From a bacterium (GTDB lineage Bacteria > Moduliflexota > Moduliflexia > Moduliflexales > JAUQPW01), in NCBI GenBank assembly GCA_030550175.1, contig JAUQPW010000003.1, positions 1 to 64,000 of the forward strand: a DNA stretch of 64,000 bases, given 5' to 3'. The position numbers were made by a program, and so were the translations under genes. The notes below the pieces were generated by a model. It ran no database searches. It had not been told where the DNA came from and saw only the letters and a program-made list of their open reading frames with translations. Shown piece by piece: positions 9,594-17,569 of the stretch (within the stretch, counting starts at the first letter, position 1; every line of letters starts with the position of its first letter).

Positions 9594-9952
9594 GCTTGTA
9601 AGCGATACCTTATTAAAATCTCTTATAAGCGAATACGTCCATAATTCGTAGGAAAGTTTGCGTGTCAGTGGAAAGGGAATTGTGAACGTATTCGCTATCT
9701 ATTTGGATATTTTTTCTTTTTAAAAGGTTTAAAATAAAAGGCGAAAATTTCTTTCTGATCGAATTTAAACGTTTCTTTTGGACATTTTTAAACGTGTCAG
9801 GGAAATTTAATTTTAGGGGAACCTTTTTATTTAAATACCGTCTAAGTACATAAAATCGATTTTCACGGATACTCCCTGACCACTAAAGCCTGCAAACCAT
9901 AGTTTACCCTAGAGGGTAGTCAATGCGGGTTCAACTCCCGTTGTAAGCACCA
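9594..9952 (+). ncRNA. possible structured RNA with tRNA-like 3' end (tmRNA-like?)
   Basis: At 9925-9941 there is a T-arm (GCGGG, loop TTCAACT, CCCGT), followed by TGTAAGC and ACCA at 9942-9952, which is how tmRNAs end. GCTTGTA at 9594-9600 can pair with TGTAAGC over seven positions, two of them G-U, and the 359-base span is tmRNA-sized. Against this, the conserved TTCGAC D-loop motif is missing after the putative acceptor strand, and I find no resume codon plus tag ending in Ala-Ala. A tRNA-like end on some other RNA, or chance, remains possible. Confidence 0.25.
9629..9695. other. large hairpin, 19-bp arms
   Basis: Arms 9629-9647 and 9677-9695 pair over 19 positions with one mismatch (C39 with A85) and one G-U, enclosing a 29-base loop. 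The outer ten pairs (GCGAATACGT/ACGTATTCGC) are perfect. This far exceeds chance in A/T-rich DNA and indicates an RNA structure or a cruciform. It lies inside the candidate RNA span. Confidence 0.8.
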
Positions 9953-10113
9953 TGGCTTTACTGCTTTAGCAACCTGAGCATCCGTAAGTTCAATAGATTT
10001 AAATCTCTTCTATCTCTGAGGACCGGACCTGCCACAGATCATTCAATCTTTTACGTTACCTTAGAGAAATGGTAATGGGAGTTGTACGTTAGAAGGCTCT
10101 TCTATCGCCCGGC

Positions 10114-10162
10114 AAAAAAATAGCCTTATTTGGGTAACCCCCGAAATAAGGCTTCTTTTTTC
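10114..10162. terminator. bidirectional Rho-independent terminator
   Basis: Stem AGCCTTATTT (10122-10131) with GAAATAAGGCT (10143-10153), loop GGGTAACCCCC. It has a T-tract on the plus side (10154-10162) and seven A on the other side (10114-10120), so it can act in both directions. On the minus strand it ends the tRNA-fMet transcript; on the plus strand it would end the candidate RNA upstream. Confidence 0.85.
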
Positions 10163-10225
10163 TCTGCCTGCTGGTAGGCACGGCAGCAGACAGATCCTTC
10201 AACATTCTCTGAGACGCTAATTTAA

Positions 10226-10299
<74 letters not shown>

Positions 10300-10304
10300 T
10301 TTAT

Positions 10305-10334
10305 AACTTACATTCTGACCTATGAGCTTGTCAA
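10305..10334 (-). promoter_or_regulatory. sigma-70-type promoter for tRNA-fMet
   Basis: Minus strand TTGACA (10329-10334), 18-base spacer, TAAGTT (10305-10310). The predicted start falls at about 10298-10299, the 5' end of the tRNA, so a leader would be minimal. Confidence 0.5.
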
Positions 10335-10353
10335 GTCCGTTTATGGAAATAGT

Positions 10354-11583
10354 CTAAACCGTAATTCCCATATCTTCTAATACTGCCTTAATTTTAGATC
10401 CTATTTCAGGTACCAGTTTCTCTGGTACTGCACTGATAGAAATTCGGATATAATTCTTCAGTTCTTCCTCGAACTGAAGGGCGAAGTACACCCCTGGAAT
10501 GTAATGCAAAGAATAGCCGCCAACCTCCGGATCCCACATTCTTTTGGCAAACTCGGTTTCAAAAGAGGTATCGATACCTTCCGGAAATTCCATCCAGGCA
10601 TAAAACGTATGATCCCTATCCCATTTAACCCGATAGGCGTGTAGGGGTTGAAGGCTCTCCATTAAGAGCCGGTGTTTGGTCTGATAAAGTTGGGTACATT
10701 GCTCCATAAGTTTGGCCAGGGATCTTTTAGACAGGTACAGACTGAAGATCCCGTGTCCGGCGTTTCTTGCACAGAGACCTCCGGCTTCAGATTTAATGAA
10801 ATACTTCTTGATCTGATCTTCCGAGGCTAAGGCAAATCCTATTCCAAGTCCAGGGGCCGATACCGTCTTAGAGAAAGTTCCCGCATAAATGATTCGGTTC
10901 AAAAGATCTTTACCTGCTGCCTGAATAACTAAGAGCCTGAGTCCTTCTGGATTAAACGGATAGGCATCATCTAAGAGTAAAGTGACATTTTTATAGGTCT
11001 CCAGGGCATTCAAGATTTCATGAACTTTACCCTTAACCGGAATCGATACGGGATTCTCATTAACGACCAGCAGTATTTTTTGTTTTCCGGCCATCTCGGA
11101 CATCTCTTTTATAATATCCTCTAAACCTTTGTTCTTTCCCAGAACCGATCTCACATTCCGTTTTATGTGTTTCTGATTGAGGATATGGGTCTGTCCGTAG
11201 TAATAGGGCTCAAAAATGCCGATAAGCCCATCCTCCTGCCAGGTAATGGCCATGGTTTCATCCAGGATCTGTTGAGAGCCCCTATCGGAGACATAGAGTC
11301 GATAATTTTTAATTGCTTCCCTACCCAAAATAGAGGCCAGATAATCCAAAACCTGATCTTCTAAGCCGGTTCCCTGGTGATAATTCAGATTTACGGCTTT
11401 TAACCACTCCTCCGGTGTTACTTCTTGTTGGAGGGTTTGAAGCAAATCTAGAGAAAGTGTACGAACCAATTCCTGATCCGGTGTGCCGGCAGCACTGTTA
11501 ATACACTTATCTCCATATTTGATACTTAATTCCAAACGTTTTTGTATAACCGTTCTAAAATCTTTCTGTGCCATTTTTTTCAA
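10354..11583 (-). CDS. PLP-dependent aminotransferase, class I/II fold
   Basis: 409 residues. Fold-type I PLP enzyme. The Schiff-base lysine is in GTFSKTVSAPGLGIGF, the cofactor-contacting Asp-x-Tyr is in LLLDDAYPF, and the substrate carboxylate Arg is in NYIRISIS near the C-terminus. The N-terminus has INSAAGTPDQELV and YHQGTGLEDQVLDYLA, similar to the substrate entry segments of the LysN/2-aminoadipate and MocR-like aminotransferase group. No DNA-binding domain is present, so it is an enzyme rather than a MocR regulator. It stands alone between tRNA-fMet and the HEAT gene. Substrate is not inferable. Confidence 0.82.
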   Translation of the reverse strand: MKKMAQKDFRTVIQKRLELSIKYGDKCINSAAGTPDQELVRTLSLDLLQTLQQEVTPEEWLKAVNLNYHQGTGLEDQVLDYLASILGREAIKNYRLYVSDRGSQQILDETMAITWQEDGLIGIFEPYYYGQTHILNQKHIKRNVRSVLGKNKGLEDIIKEMSEMAGKQKILLVVNENPVSIPVKGKVHEILNALETYKNVTLLLDDAYPFNPEGLRLLVIQAAGKDLLNRIIYAGTFSKTVSAPGLGIGFALASEDQIKKYFIKSEAGGLCARNAGHGIFSLYLSKRSLAKLMEQCTQLYQTKHRLLMESLQPLHAYRVKWDRDHTFYAWMEFPEGIDTSFETEFAKRMWDPEVGGYSLHYIPGVYFALQFEEELKNYIRISISAVPEKLVPEIGSKIKAVLEDMGITV

Positions 11584-11682
11584 CCTCAGGTAAGAATTTG
11601 AACCCAGTTTAATATGGTTTTTAATTTAGAATTTTGAATTTAAATTTTCAACCGGGAAAAATAACCCGGCATGAAAAAGATA

Positions 11683-11711
11683 TTGACGTAGGAACCCGGT
11701 TCAGATAAATT
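11683..11711 (+). promoter_or_regulatory. putative sigma-70-type promoter of HEAT gene
   Basis: TTGACG (11683-11688), 17-base spacer, TAAATT (11706-11711), in the spacer between the divergent aminotransferase and HEAT genes. The transcript would have a leader of about 130 bases. Confidence 0.5.
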
Positions 11712-11846
11712 GGCTTTCAGGGAATATCTAGAATGATTTTTACATTAAAATTATTCCTGTAGGAACCCTTTGCAAGGAATTCTGGCTGTCCAGGGCAAAT
11801 ATAAAAAACTTGAAATGTTTATTTCCGGCAACCCAGGAGGTAACCC

Positions 11847-12839
11847 ATGCAGATTCCAAGGATCCGGAAAGCCATAGGGATTTTTATCGTAATCTTATGG
11901 ATTCCCTTAGCCTATGCTGGGGAGGTGGACGATCTTATAAAGGATCTCAAATCACCGGAGGTATCTACCCGTTTGAAGGCCATCGACAAATTGGGATCGC
12001 TAAAAAATCCTGTAGCTATTGAACCGCTTGTTTTAGCCTTAAAAGATTCCAATGCAGATGTTCGGGCCGATGCGGCTGCGACTCTAGGCCTTTTTAAAGA
12101 TCCTCGGGTGGTAGAACCCCTCCTTAAAGCCTTAAAAGATGAAAGTGCCCAGGTTCGGGTACATGCTATTTCTTCTCTAGCAACGCTACGGGATCCCCGG
12201 GCTGTAGAACCTCTCATCATCACTTTACAAGATCCCGATCCAAAGGTTCAGTGGCAAGCGGTAGAAGCTTTAGGCGCGATGGGAGAAGTAGCCGTTCCAC
12301 CGCTTATAAATATTTTAAAAAACAAACAGTCGAAGGTACGAGATCATGCCATCTCAGCTTTAGGAATCATCAAAGCTCCGGCAGTCGAACCCCTTGTAGC
12401 TCTTCTTCAAGATAAGGAGGCTTCTACGCGAAGCGGAGCGGCCGCAGCACTGGGGCTTATTAAGGACCCTCGGGCGATAGAGCCCTTGGTTGCGGCGTTA
12501 AATGAGAAAGATCCTGAAGTCAGAACCCAGGTTATATCTGCCCTGACGGTGATAGGAAGTCCCGCAGTGGAATCCCTGGTCAAGGGCTTACAGGCTGCCG
12601 ATCCGGGGGTACGGGAAAGTACTGCTTTAGTTCTCGGGATGATCCAGGATCGTCGGGCCACAGAACCCCTTATTCTGGCCCTGAAGGACCCCGAACGGGA
12701 AGTCAGGGCCAGAGTAGTTTGGGCTTTAGGGAGGATAGGAGACAGACGCGGAGTCAAACCCTTACAAGAACTACTAGGAGGCGAAACCGATGAATATGTG
12801 AAATCTATTGTACAGGAAGCCCTTAAACAGCTTCAGTAG
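11847..12839 (+). CDS. exported HEAT/PBS-lyase repeat protein
   Basis: 330 residues, starting at an ATG preceded by AGGAGGT. An N-terminal signal peptide (about residues 8-24, ending AYAG) is followed by roughly ten HEAT repeats of about 31 residues. The recurring core is EPL(I/V)xALKD, then a charged stretch, VRxxAxxALGxI. Such alpha-solenoids are protein-binding scaffolds; they are also common next to phycobilin lyases, but no pigment gene is here. The repeats resemble those of the very large HEAT protein at 51.3 kb. The cupredoxin gene follows about 100 bases downstream on the same strand. Specific partner unknown. Confidence 0.88.
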   Translation: MQIPRIRKAIGIFIVILWIPLAYAGEVDDLIKDLKSPEVSTRLKAIDKLGSLKNPVAIEPLVLALKDSNADVRADAAATLGLFKDPRVVEPLLKALKDESAQVRVHAISSLATLRDPRAVEPLIITLQDPDPKVQWQAVEALGAMGEVAVPPLINILKNKQSKVRDHAISALGIIKAPAVEPLVALLQDKEASTRSGAAAALGLIKDPRAIEPLVAALNEKDPEVRTQVISALTVIGSPAVESLVKGLQAADPGVRESTALVLGMIQDRRATEPLILALKDPEREVRARVVWALGRIGDRRGVKPLQELLGGETDEYVKSIVQEALKQLQ

Positions 12840-12944
12840 GGTAATGAGAAGATATTTTCATACCGGCTAAGGTTTTCAGTTTTGGGCTTATGTTGGAAGA
12901 GAGCTATCCAAAAACTAAGACCTATGCTTTGGATAAGGTTTCCT

Positions 12945-13343
12945 ATGAAGTGGACCATTTTTCTTTTAACGGCAGGATTACTTTTAATACCTCTAAATTC
13001 TTCACGAGCCCAGCAAACCGAGGGTAAAGTGGAGCAAAAGGAGACAGAAAGCACGACCTCAAATAATCCGGTCGTTCACGAAGTATCCATACTCCATGTT
13101 TTTGTTCCCCAGGTTCTTGTTATCAATGTAGGAGATAGTGTCAGATGGGTTAACAGGCATGGAATTGAACATAGTGCGAAAAGTCTTGCTAAGAATAAGG
13201 AAGGACTATCGGTATTTTTTACCGGGCAATTAATGCCTCCCAACTCCTATGTCTTTCAGTTTAACGAACCTGGGACCTACGACTATGTATGCGGATTACA
13301 TCCTGCCATGACCGGAACGATTATTGTTAAACCTAAGCCATGA
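12945..13343 (+). CDS. exported cupredoxin (plastocyanin-like copper protein)
   Basis: 132 residues from the ATG at 12945. The frame extends 21 residues further upstream to 12882, but the signal peptide (MKWTIFLLTAGLLLI..SRA) begins at 12945. A short Thr/Ser/Glu-rich linker leads to a cupredoxin domain with all type-1 copper ligands: His in GIEHSAKS, Cys in YDYVCGLH, the following His, and Met in PAMTGT. Probably a periplasmic electron carrier, or a sensor or handler of copper. It is downstream of a HEAT protein and no oxidase or reductase partner is adjacent. Confidence 0.85.
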   Translation: MKWTIFLLTAGLLLIPLNSSRAQQTEGKVEQKETESTTSNNPVVHEVSILHVFVPQVLVINVGDSVRWVNRHGIEHSAKSLAKNKEGLSVFFTGQLMPPNSYVFQFNEPGTYDYVCGLHPAMTGTIIVKPKP

Positions 13344-13442
13344 GAAGGTAAGGGACAAGCGGTAGTGGGCAGAAGCCGGTGGGGAGTGATCGATGGCCTA
13401 TCGCCTGCTGTCCGCTACCTATGGATAGTTCATCTGGATAGT

Positions 13443-14303
13443 TCATGGGGCCAGGCTTATAAGAATGGCGCCTAACCAGATAATCAAAGCACCGATAAGT
13501 CTGGTTTTCCCATATTTTTCCTTCAAGATCAGACTTCCTAACAAAACTCCAAAAACAATGCTGATTTGTCGTAGCGCGATGATATAACTAACTTTCCCAA
13601 TTCGCAGGGCGAAGAGGATAAGCAAATAGCTCAGGGTCATAAAAATCCCAACCAGGAGGATAGATTTTTTGTTTTGCTGCCAGGTTTTGGAAAGGGAATT
13701 TCCCCGATGGAATAAGAGGAGATAGAGTCCTAGCCCGAGCCAGGTAATGGCAAATTCCAGATATATGTAAGGAATGGGATGCATGTAGCTAACGCCTACT
13801 TTATCCACAACCGAGTAACCCGAAGAGGCCAGGGCGGTAAAAAGTGCCAAACTGACAGGTTGATTTTTTAACTCCGGAGAGAGCAGAGAGGTTCCCCATC
13901 TTAGAGAGACCACGAATACGCCCAAAATCACTGTTAAGATTCCCATTAAGCCCATCCAGGCGATGGATTCTTTTAGAAAAATAGTTGCCCAGATGGGAAC
14001 GAAGATAGGGGCCGATCGAGCCAGGGGATAAACCAAAGAAAGGTCTCCCCTGGCATAGGCTTTACTCAAGCCGAGAAAGTAGGCCACCTCAAAGGTACCC
14101 CCGAAGAAAATGAATATGCCGGCGGGTGAGAAGAACTCCGCTTTAGAGAGAAAAGCCAGACCCAAAGGGGCATAAACAATCAGCGAGATCCCAAAAGCCC
14201 ACCATAAGAAAGGAACACCTTCTTCAACTTTTTTTGTAAGTAAATTCCAGAAGGCATGGATAAACGAAGAACCGACAACCAGCAGAATAGCCCAGAATTC
14301 CAT
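13443..14303 (-). CDS. EamA/DMT-family membrane transporter
   Basis: 286 residues from the ATG at 14303. The longer frame to 14372 would read an N-terminal extension out of an inverted repeat (14309-14376), so I reject it. About ten hydrophobic helices in two EamA halves are visible: half 1 opens FWAILLVVGSSFIHAFWNLL, half 2 begins near PVSLALFTALASSGYSVVDK. DMT proteins are drug, amino-acid or metabolite exporters of the inner membrane. No neighbour suggests a substrate. Confidence 0.85.
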   Translation of the reverse strand: MEFWAILLVVGSSFIHAFWNLLTKKVEEGVPFLWWAFGISLIVYAPLGLAFLSKAEFFSPAGIFIFFGGTFEVAYFLGLSKAYARGDLSLVYPLARSAPIFVPIWATIFLKESIAWMGLMGILTVILGVFVVSLRWGTSLLSPELKNQPVSLALFTALASSGYSVVDKVGVSYMHPIPYIYLEFAITWLGLGLYLLLFHRGNSLSKTWQQNKKSILLVGIFMTLSYLLILFALRIGKVSYIIALRQISIVFGVLLGSLILKEKYGKTRLIGALIIWLGAILISLAP

Positions 14304-14308
14304 CTGTA

Positions 14309-14376
14309 TAGGGTGGATTATACCCACCAATACACCAATCCTTGTCTTTGTTTTTGGTGGGCAAAGCCGCACCCTA
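14309..14376. repeat. imperfect inverted repeat (TAGGGTG..CCCACC type)
   Basis: The left arm at 14309 (TAGGGTGG..TACCCACC) and right arm 14356-14376 (GGTGGGCAAAGCCGCACCCTA) are inverted copies of each other with a few mismatches. The right arm, read in reverse, has the TAGGGTGCGGCTTTGCCCACC look of dispersed bacterial intergenic repeats. It separates the FmdB and transporter genes. Confidence 0.7.
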
Positions 14377-14384
14377 CCTACAAT

Positions 14385-14666
14385 TTATAGCTCTTGTCTT
14401 TTAGGGGTCAGAGGAGGCGGTGTAAGCGGATCAGGTGAACGCTTGACTGGTTCCAAGTCCAGATGCCTTAAATCCTTGTCGGAATATCTGGCAAATTTAG
14501 CTGCTGTTGGGCTGGAGAAATTTTTTGTGTTAATTCCAGGAGCCGAAATCAGTCTTTGAACCGATCCCTGGCACTGGGGGCATGTGGAAAGGGGTTCGTC
14601 TTTCATACTTTGGCGGACTTCAAAGAAATATCCGCACTGGGTACATTTATATTCGTAGAACGGCAT
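14385..14666 (-). CDS. FmdB-family putative regulatory zinc-ribbon protein
   Basis: 93 residues from the ATG at 14666, which has GAGGA eight bases upstream. The frame is open to 14714 but lacks a better start. FmdB proteins open with MPxYEYxCxxCG; here MPFYEYKCTQCG, with the second Cys pair in STCPQCQG, forms a zinc ribbon. The tail is Pro-rich and low complexity, as usual in the family. The first member was proposed to regulate formamidase; the function of most is unknown. It lies between the transporter and the amidohydrolase on the same strand. Confidence 0.85.
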   Translation of the reverse strand: MPFYEYKCTQCGYFFEVRQSMKDEPLSTCPQCQGSVQRLISAPGINTKNFSSPTAAKFARYSDKDLRHLDLEPVKRSPDPLTPPPLTPKRQEL

Positions 14667-14768
14667 AATAAATTCCTCGATAACGAGTAGTAACGATTTT
14701 AACCCCTTCCCCATCGGTGAGGAGGGATTAAAATCGTTACTATGAATCTGCTCACTTTTTCTGGATGA

Positions 14769-16073
14769 TTAAGCTTCCCGCAGTTTAATCTCTTTCCTCT
14801 TTTCTTCGATATTAATGCCGAAGAGTTTAGCGTGGTTTTCACCTAAGATTTTCCGTTTAATCTCATCGGTCAGCTTGGGATAACCGTAACCTTCGGCCAG
14901 TTGATCTGGAATCTGGAATTTTCGGAAAGCTTCAATCTGCCACTGGGCTTTTCCCCAGAGTGGGCTGTCAGTACCCCACAAGACCCGGTCGGCTCCCAGA
15001 TCTCGAATCAAAGTTCCTAGAATATGGGCACATTCAACGGGACGATTGGTAACAGTTGCTGCAAAGGTCGAACCAAGCTCGCACCAGAGGTTATTTCTCT
15101 GGGGTTTAAAGGCTTTGAGGGCGGCTAATTCATGATGATAGGGCCAGCCAGAATGGAAGGCAACCCAGTTGATATCCAGGAAGTCATCGGCCACTCGATC
15201 CAGATCTTCGGCATGGGAATAGCGGGCCATAAACTGACCAAAGGGGATTCCTTTGTGGCATCCTATAACCTTAATTCCTTCTTTTTGACACTTCTCCCAA
15301 AGGGGATAGGCCCTGTCATCATCAAACCACCATCCTTTTTTCGGGGTACTATCAAAGGTATACAATTTTAGTCCGGATATCTTCAGATCCTTAATAAAGT
15401 GATCGAGTCTTTCCAGGGTTTCACTCATACCCTGATTAATGGTCAGTCCGCCACCCAAAAGGATGGTTCGATTTGGCCAACGATTCCGGGCTTCGGCCAC
15501 CTCTTCAATGGGGTTCATATCCATACCGCCATAATCTTCTCTGAATCCAAACATATTGACAATGGCCATGGCAGTATCACTTTCCTTATAAAGGTATCTT
15601 CCAAAACCGTCTACATCCATATCCCTCAACCCATTAGGTAATCCCATAGATTTTCCCAGGTCATCCAACAATTTAACGAACCACATCCCTCTTTCTGTGG
15701 TATTTTCTTTGGTAAATCCGGCCTTCCGCCATCCCACATGAGTGTGCATGTCTATAATGAATTCATTACCTGTGGAATATTCCATGGCAGCAGCTTCGTC
15801 GATAGCTTCGGCCTCGCTAACCTCAAAAAACTTCATCCCACTAACTTTATTAACCGCCAACATGGCCGCAGCAAAGCCACTTGCAGTTTTTAGAAAAGAT
15901 CTTCGATCTAGTCGTCGTTTATTAGCATACTCATCAATAATCCCCTTAATCCGTTCTCCTAAACTCCCAAAAGTGAAAAAAGCAGCTCCTTGTTCGTGAT
16001 GAGTTCTAAACTCAAACCCGGGATTCTCTTCAAGTTTCATATTACGAAAATGTTTTCTAAAATCAAATTCCAT
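14769..16073 (-). CDS. amidohydrolase-2 family metal-dependent hydrolase with internal Tat motif
   Basis: 434 residues. The C-terminal 330 residues are a TIM-barrel amidohydrolase (PF04909 type): DMHTHVG near residue 108, ViGCHKG, FHSGWPY and the WGTDSP motif near the end provide metal ligands. Before it, at about residues 56-75, is DRRSFLKTASGFAAAML, a twin-arginine motif plus hydrophobic stretch, but preceded by a 55-residue charged leader instead of sitting at the N-terminus. Either the leader is tolerated or export starts from an internal start. Substrates of related enzymes are carboxylated aromatics or lactones; none can be named here. Confidence 0.82.
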   Translation of the reverse strand: MEFDFRKHFRNMKLEENPGFEFRTHHEQGAAFFTFGSLGERIKGIIDEYANKRRLDRRSFLKTASGFAAAMLAVNKVSGMKFFEVSEAEAIDEAAAMEYSTGNEFIIDMHTHVGWRKAGFTKENTTERGMWFVKLLDDLGKSMGLPNGLRDMDVDGFGRYLYKESDTAMAIVNMFGFREDYGGMDMNPIEEVAEARNRWPNRTILLGGGLTINQGMSETLERLDHFIKDLKISGLKLYTFDSTPKKGWWFDDDRAYPLWEKCQKEGIKVIGCHKGIPFGQFMARYSHAEDLDRVADDFLDINWVAFHSGWPYHHELAALKAFKPQRNNLWCELGSTFAATVTNRPVECAHILGTLIRDLGADRVLWGTDSPLWGKAQWQIEAFRKFQIPDQLAEGYGYPKLTDEIKRKILGENHAKLFGINIEEKRKEIKLREA

Positions 16074-16159
16074 AATAGATACCTCCTTGGATTAAAGGTC
16101 CTGAGGATGAAGCTAAACCACAACAAGGGCTTTTAGTTAGAAAGAGGTATAGCATTGAA

Positions 16160-16325
16160 TTTATTGACAAAATATGTAAAAACCCCCTTTGGATATTGTT
16201 GGAAAAGAACATCCTTCAGGTAATTTGAGTTTCCCTAAAAATGTCAGGTATCACAGAATTTCTAAAACTTTGAGAAATTCTGATAGCCGAAATGCTAACT
16301 AGGAGTTTATTATTTTGTCAATAAA
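16160..16325. repeat. 15-bp inverted repeat bounding a 166-bp segment
   Basis: TTTATTGACAAAATA at 16160-16174 recurs inverted at 16311-16325. Inside lies a second perfect hairpin (CAGAATTTCT/AGAAATTCTG, 16254-16282). The segment fills the spacer between the RsbW-like gene and the amidohydrolase gene. It may be a small mobile-like element or a set of promoter elements, since the arms contain TTGACA. Confidence 0.45.
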
Positions 16326-16334
16326 AATCTAATT

Positions 16335-16820
16335 TTAAACGTTTAATTCCTGAGACGGGGCTCCGGAAAGATATTTGATCATAACCAATCGGTTATATTT
16401 AGACTCTCCTGTGGCAGGGATATACAGGACTTGATCCATTAGACTGGTTATGATGAAAATTCCAAATCCTATCTCAGATAAGGAGGCGGGTCGAGAGGTG
16501 TAATTCAAGAGAGCACCGCGGGCCCGTGAAAGTACCTTCATTTTTTCAAAGTCAAATCCTTTTCCGCAATCAAAAATTTGAACCTCAAATTTTTGAGCTT
16601 CTAAAGTTAACTGGATAATAACTTCCAATTCCGGGCGATTCAGATGGGCATGTTTTACAGCATTAGAAAATGCTTCAAAGGTGGCTATTTTAACTTGGTT
16701 TAAAGGAAAATTTTTTCCCCCAGAAATCTTATCATACTCCCCTTTTAGATAATCTAAAGCCTTCTCAATGGACTCCAGAGATTCTAACCTGCTGGGAATT
16801 TTAAGTTTAATAGTCTTCAT
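16335..16820 (-). CDS. RsbW-type anti-sigma factor / serine kinase (HATPase_c_2)
   Basis: 161 residues. A GHKL ATPase of the anti-sigma-factor kind: N-box EAFSNAVKHAH (about residues 49-59), G1 box IFDCGKGFD (about 80-88), and a glycine-containing G2 box IGFGIFIITSLMD (about 116-128). Such proteins bind sigma factors or phosphorylate STAS antagonists. No sigma factor or STAS gene is adjacent, so the partner must be elsewhere. It stands alone, with gene-poor DNA upstream. Confidence 0.82.
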   Translation of the reverse strand: MKTIKLKIPSRLESLESIEKALDYLKGEYDKISGGKNFPLNQVKIATFEAFSNAVKHAHLNRPELEVIIQLTLEAQKFEVQIFDCGKGFDFEKMKVLSRARGALLNYTSRPASLSEIGFGIFIITSLMDQVLYIPATGESKYNRLVMIKYLSGAPSQELNV

Positions 16821-17569
16821 AAAGAATTGAAATTTTCAGATCCAGTAGTTTTATCTCTTTAGGATAAGCTCTAGAGAGATCACCGGCTTAGTTGACTCTT
16901 CACAATAACACAACTCGCTCTCTTGAATAGTAACCTGAATTAAATATGACGATGAATTGGAGCAATAGCCATGCCAACCAGCCTGTATCACTTCAGCACA
17001 GCACCCTCCAGATGGGAGGAAATTTCCGAATTTACCCGGCGAAGTAAGCGGATTGGAAGGGAAATTGAAAAGGTCTCTGTAAAATCCCCTACCTTTTAGA
17101 CAGCCTCTTTATGGTGAAGGATCTCATACTAAATCGGTAGGGAAATAGGATAGAAAGGATAGGGATTCTCCCACCCCCAGCCCTCCCTTCTACTGAGCTG
17201 TTTAGAAGCAAAGAGTTTGATTAGGCCATAAGATTGACCGGCTCTGAGGCTCCCAACATGACCCTTTCCATTCGTGCAACTTCTGAGATCAGTAAATTTA
17301 TCAATCGGGTTGGACACTGACTAAGACCTTCCGTTTGAGAAGAAACAGGAAAAGAGAGTTTGTAGAGTTGATCTTTGAAAAGTCAAGACTTGTATTGAGA
17401 ACCTGAAGCGAGTTAAGCGCCACAAACAGGGAACGTTTCCCCGGGGTTTGAAGAGACGACTGTCCGACGGGTTATCTGCCTATAGGGTAAGAAGTCTGAG
17501 TGGGGAGTAGGGGTTCATGGGTCAATGGCCCCTCCTTATACCATTTTTTATTGAAATTGTCGTATAGAG
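16821..17569. other. 750-bp gene-less stretch
   Basis: No supportable coding frame, tRNA or strong hairpin. It contains a few G-rich words. Its position next to the decayed gene at 17.57 kb suggests eroded sequence. Confidence 0.4.

Larger units (their letters stand above)
9117..10225. other. 1.1-kb gene-less region upstream of fdh operon
   Basis: No protein frame is supportable. The left part (9117-9480) is A/T-rich and must contain the leftward fdh promoter. A plus-strand TTGACA lies at 9157 with no good -10 at 17 bases. From about 9590 to 10165 the DNA looks like a plus-strand structured RNA gene: a 19-bp-arm hairpin, further inverted repeats (GTCAGGGA near 9797 with TCCCTGAC near 9872; TACCC/GGGTA near 9905), a T-arm-like segment and a strong terminator. 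I could not match it to RNase P, SRP, 6S or a riboswitch. Confidence 0.5.

Noticed and set aside
9640..9680. RNase P RNA, because of GTAGGAAAGT resembling the conserved GAGGAAAGTCC
   Set aside because: None of the other conserved RNase P blocks is present in the region.
9594..9952. Firm tmRNA (ssrA) call
   Set aside because: The T-arm and ACCA end fit, but the TTCGAC motif and a tag frame ending in Ala-Ala are not visible, so it is kept only as a low-confidence candidate.
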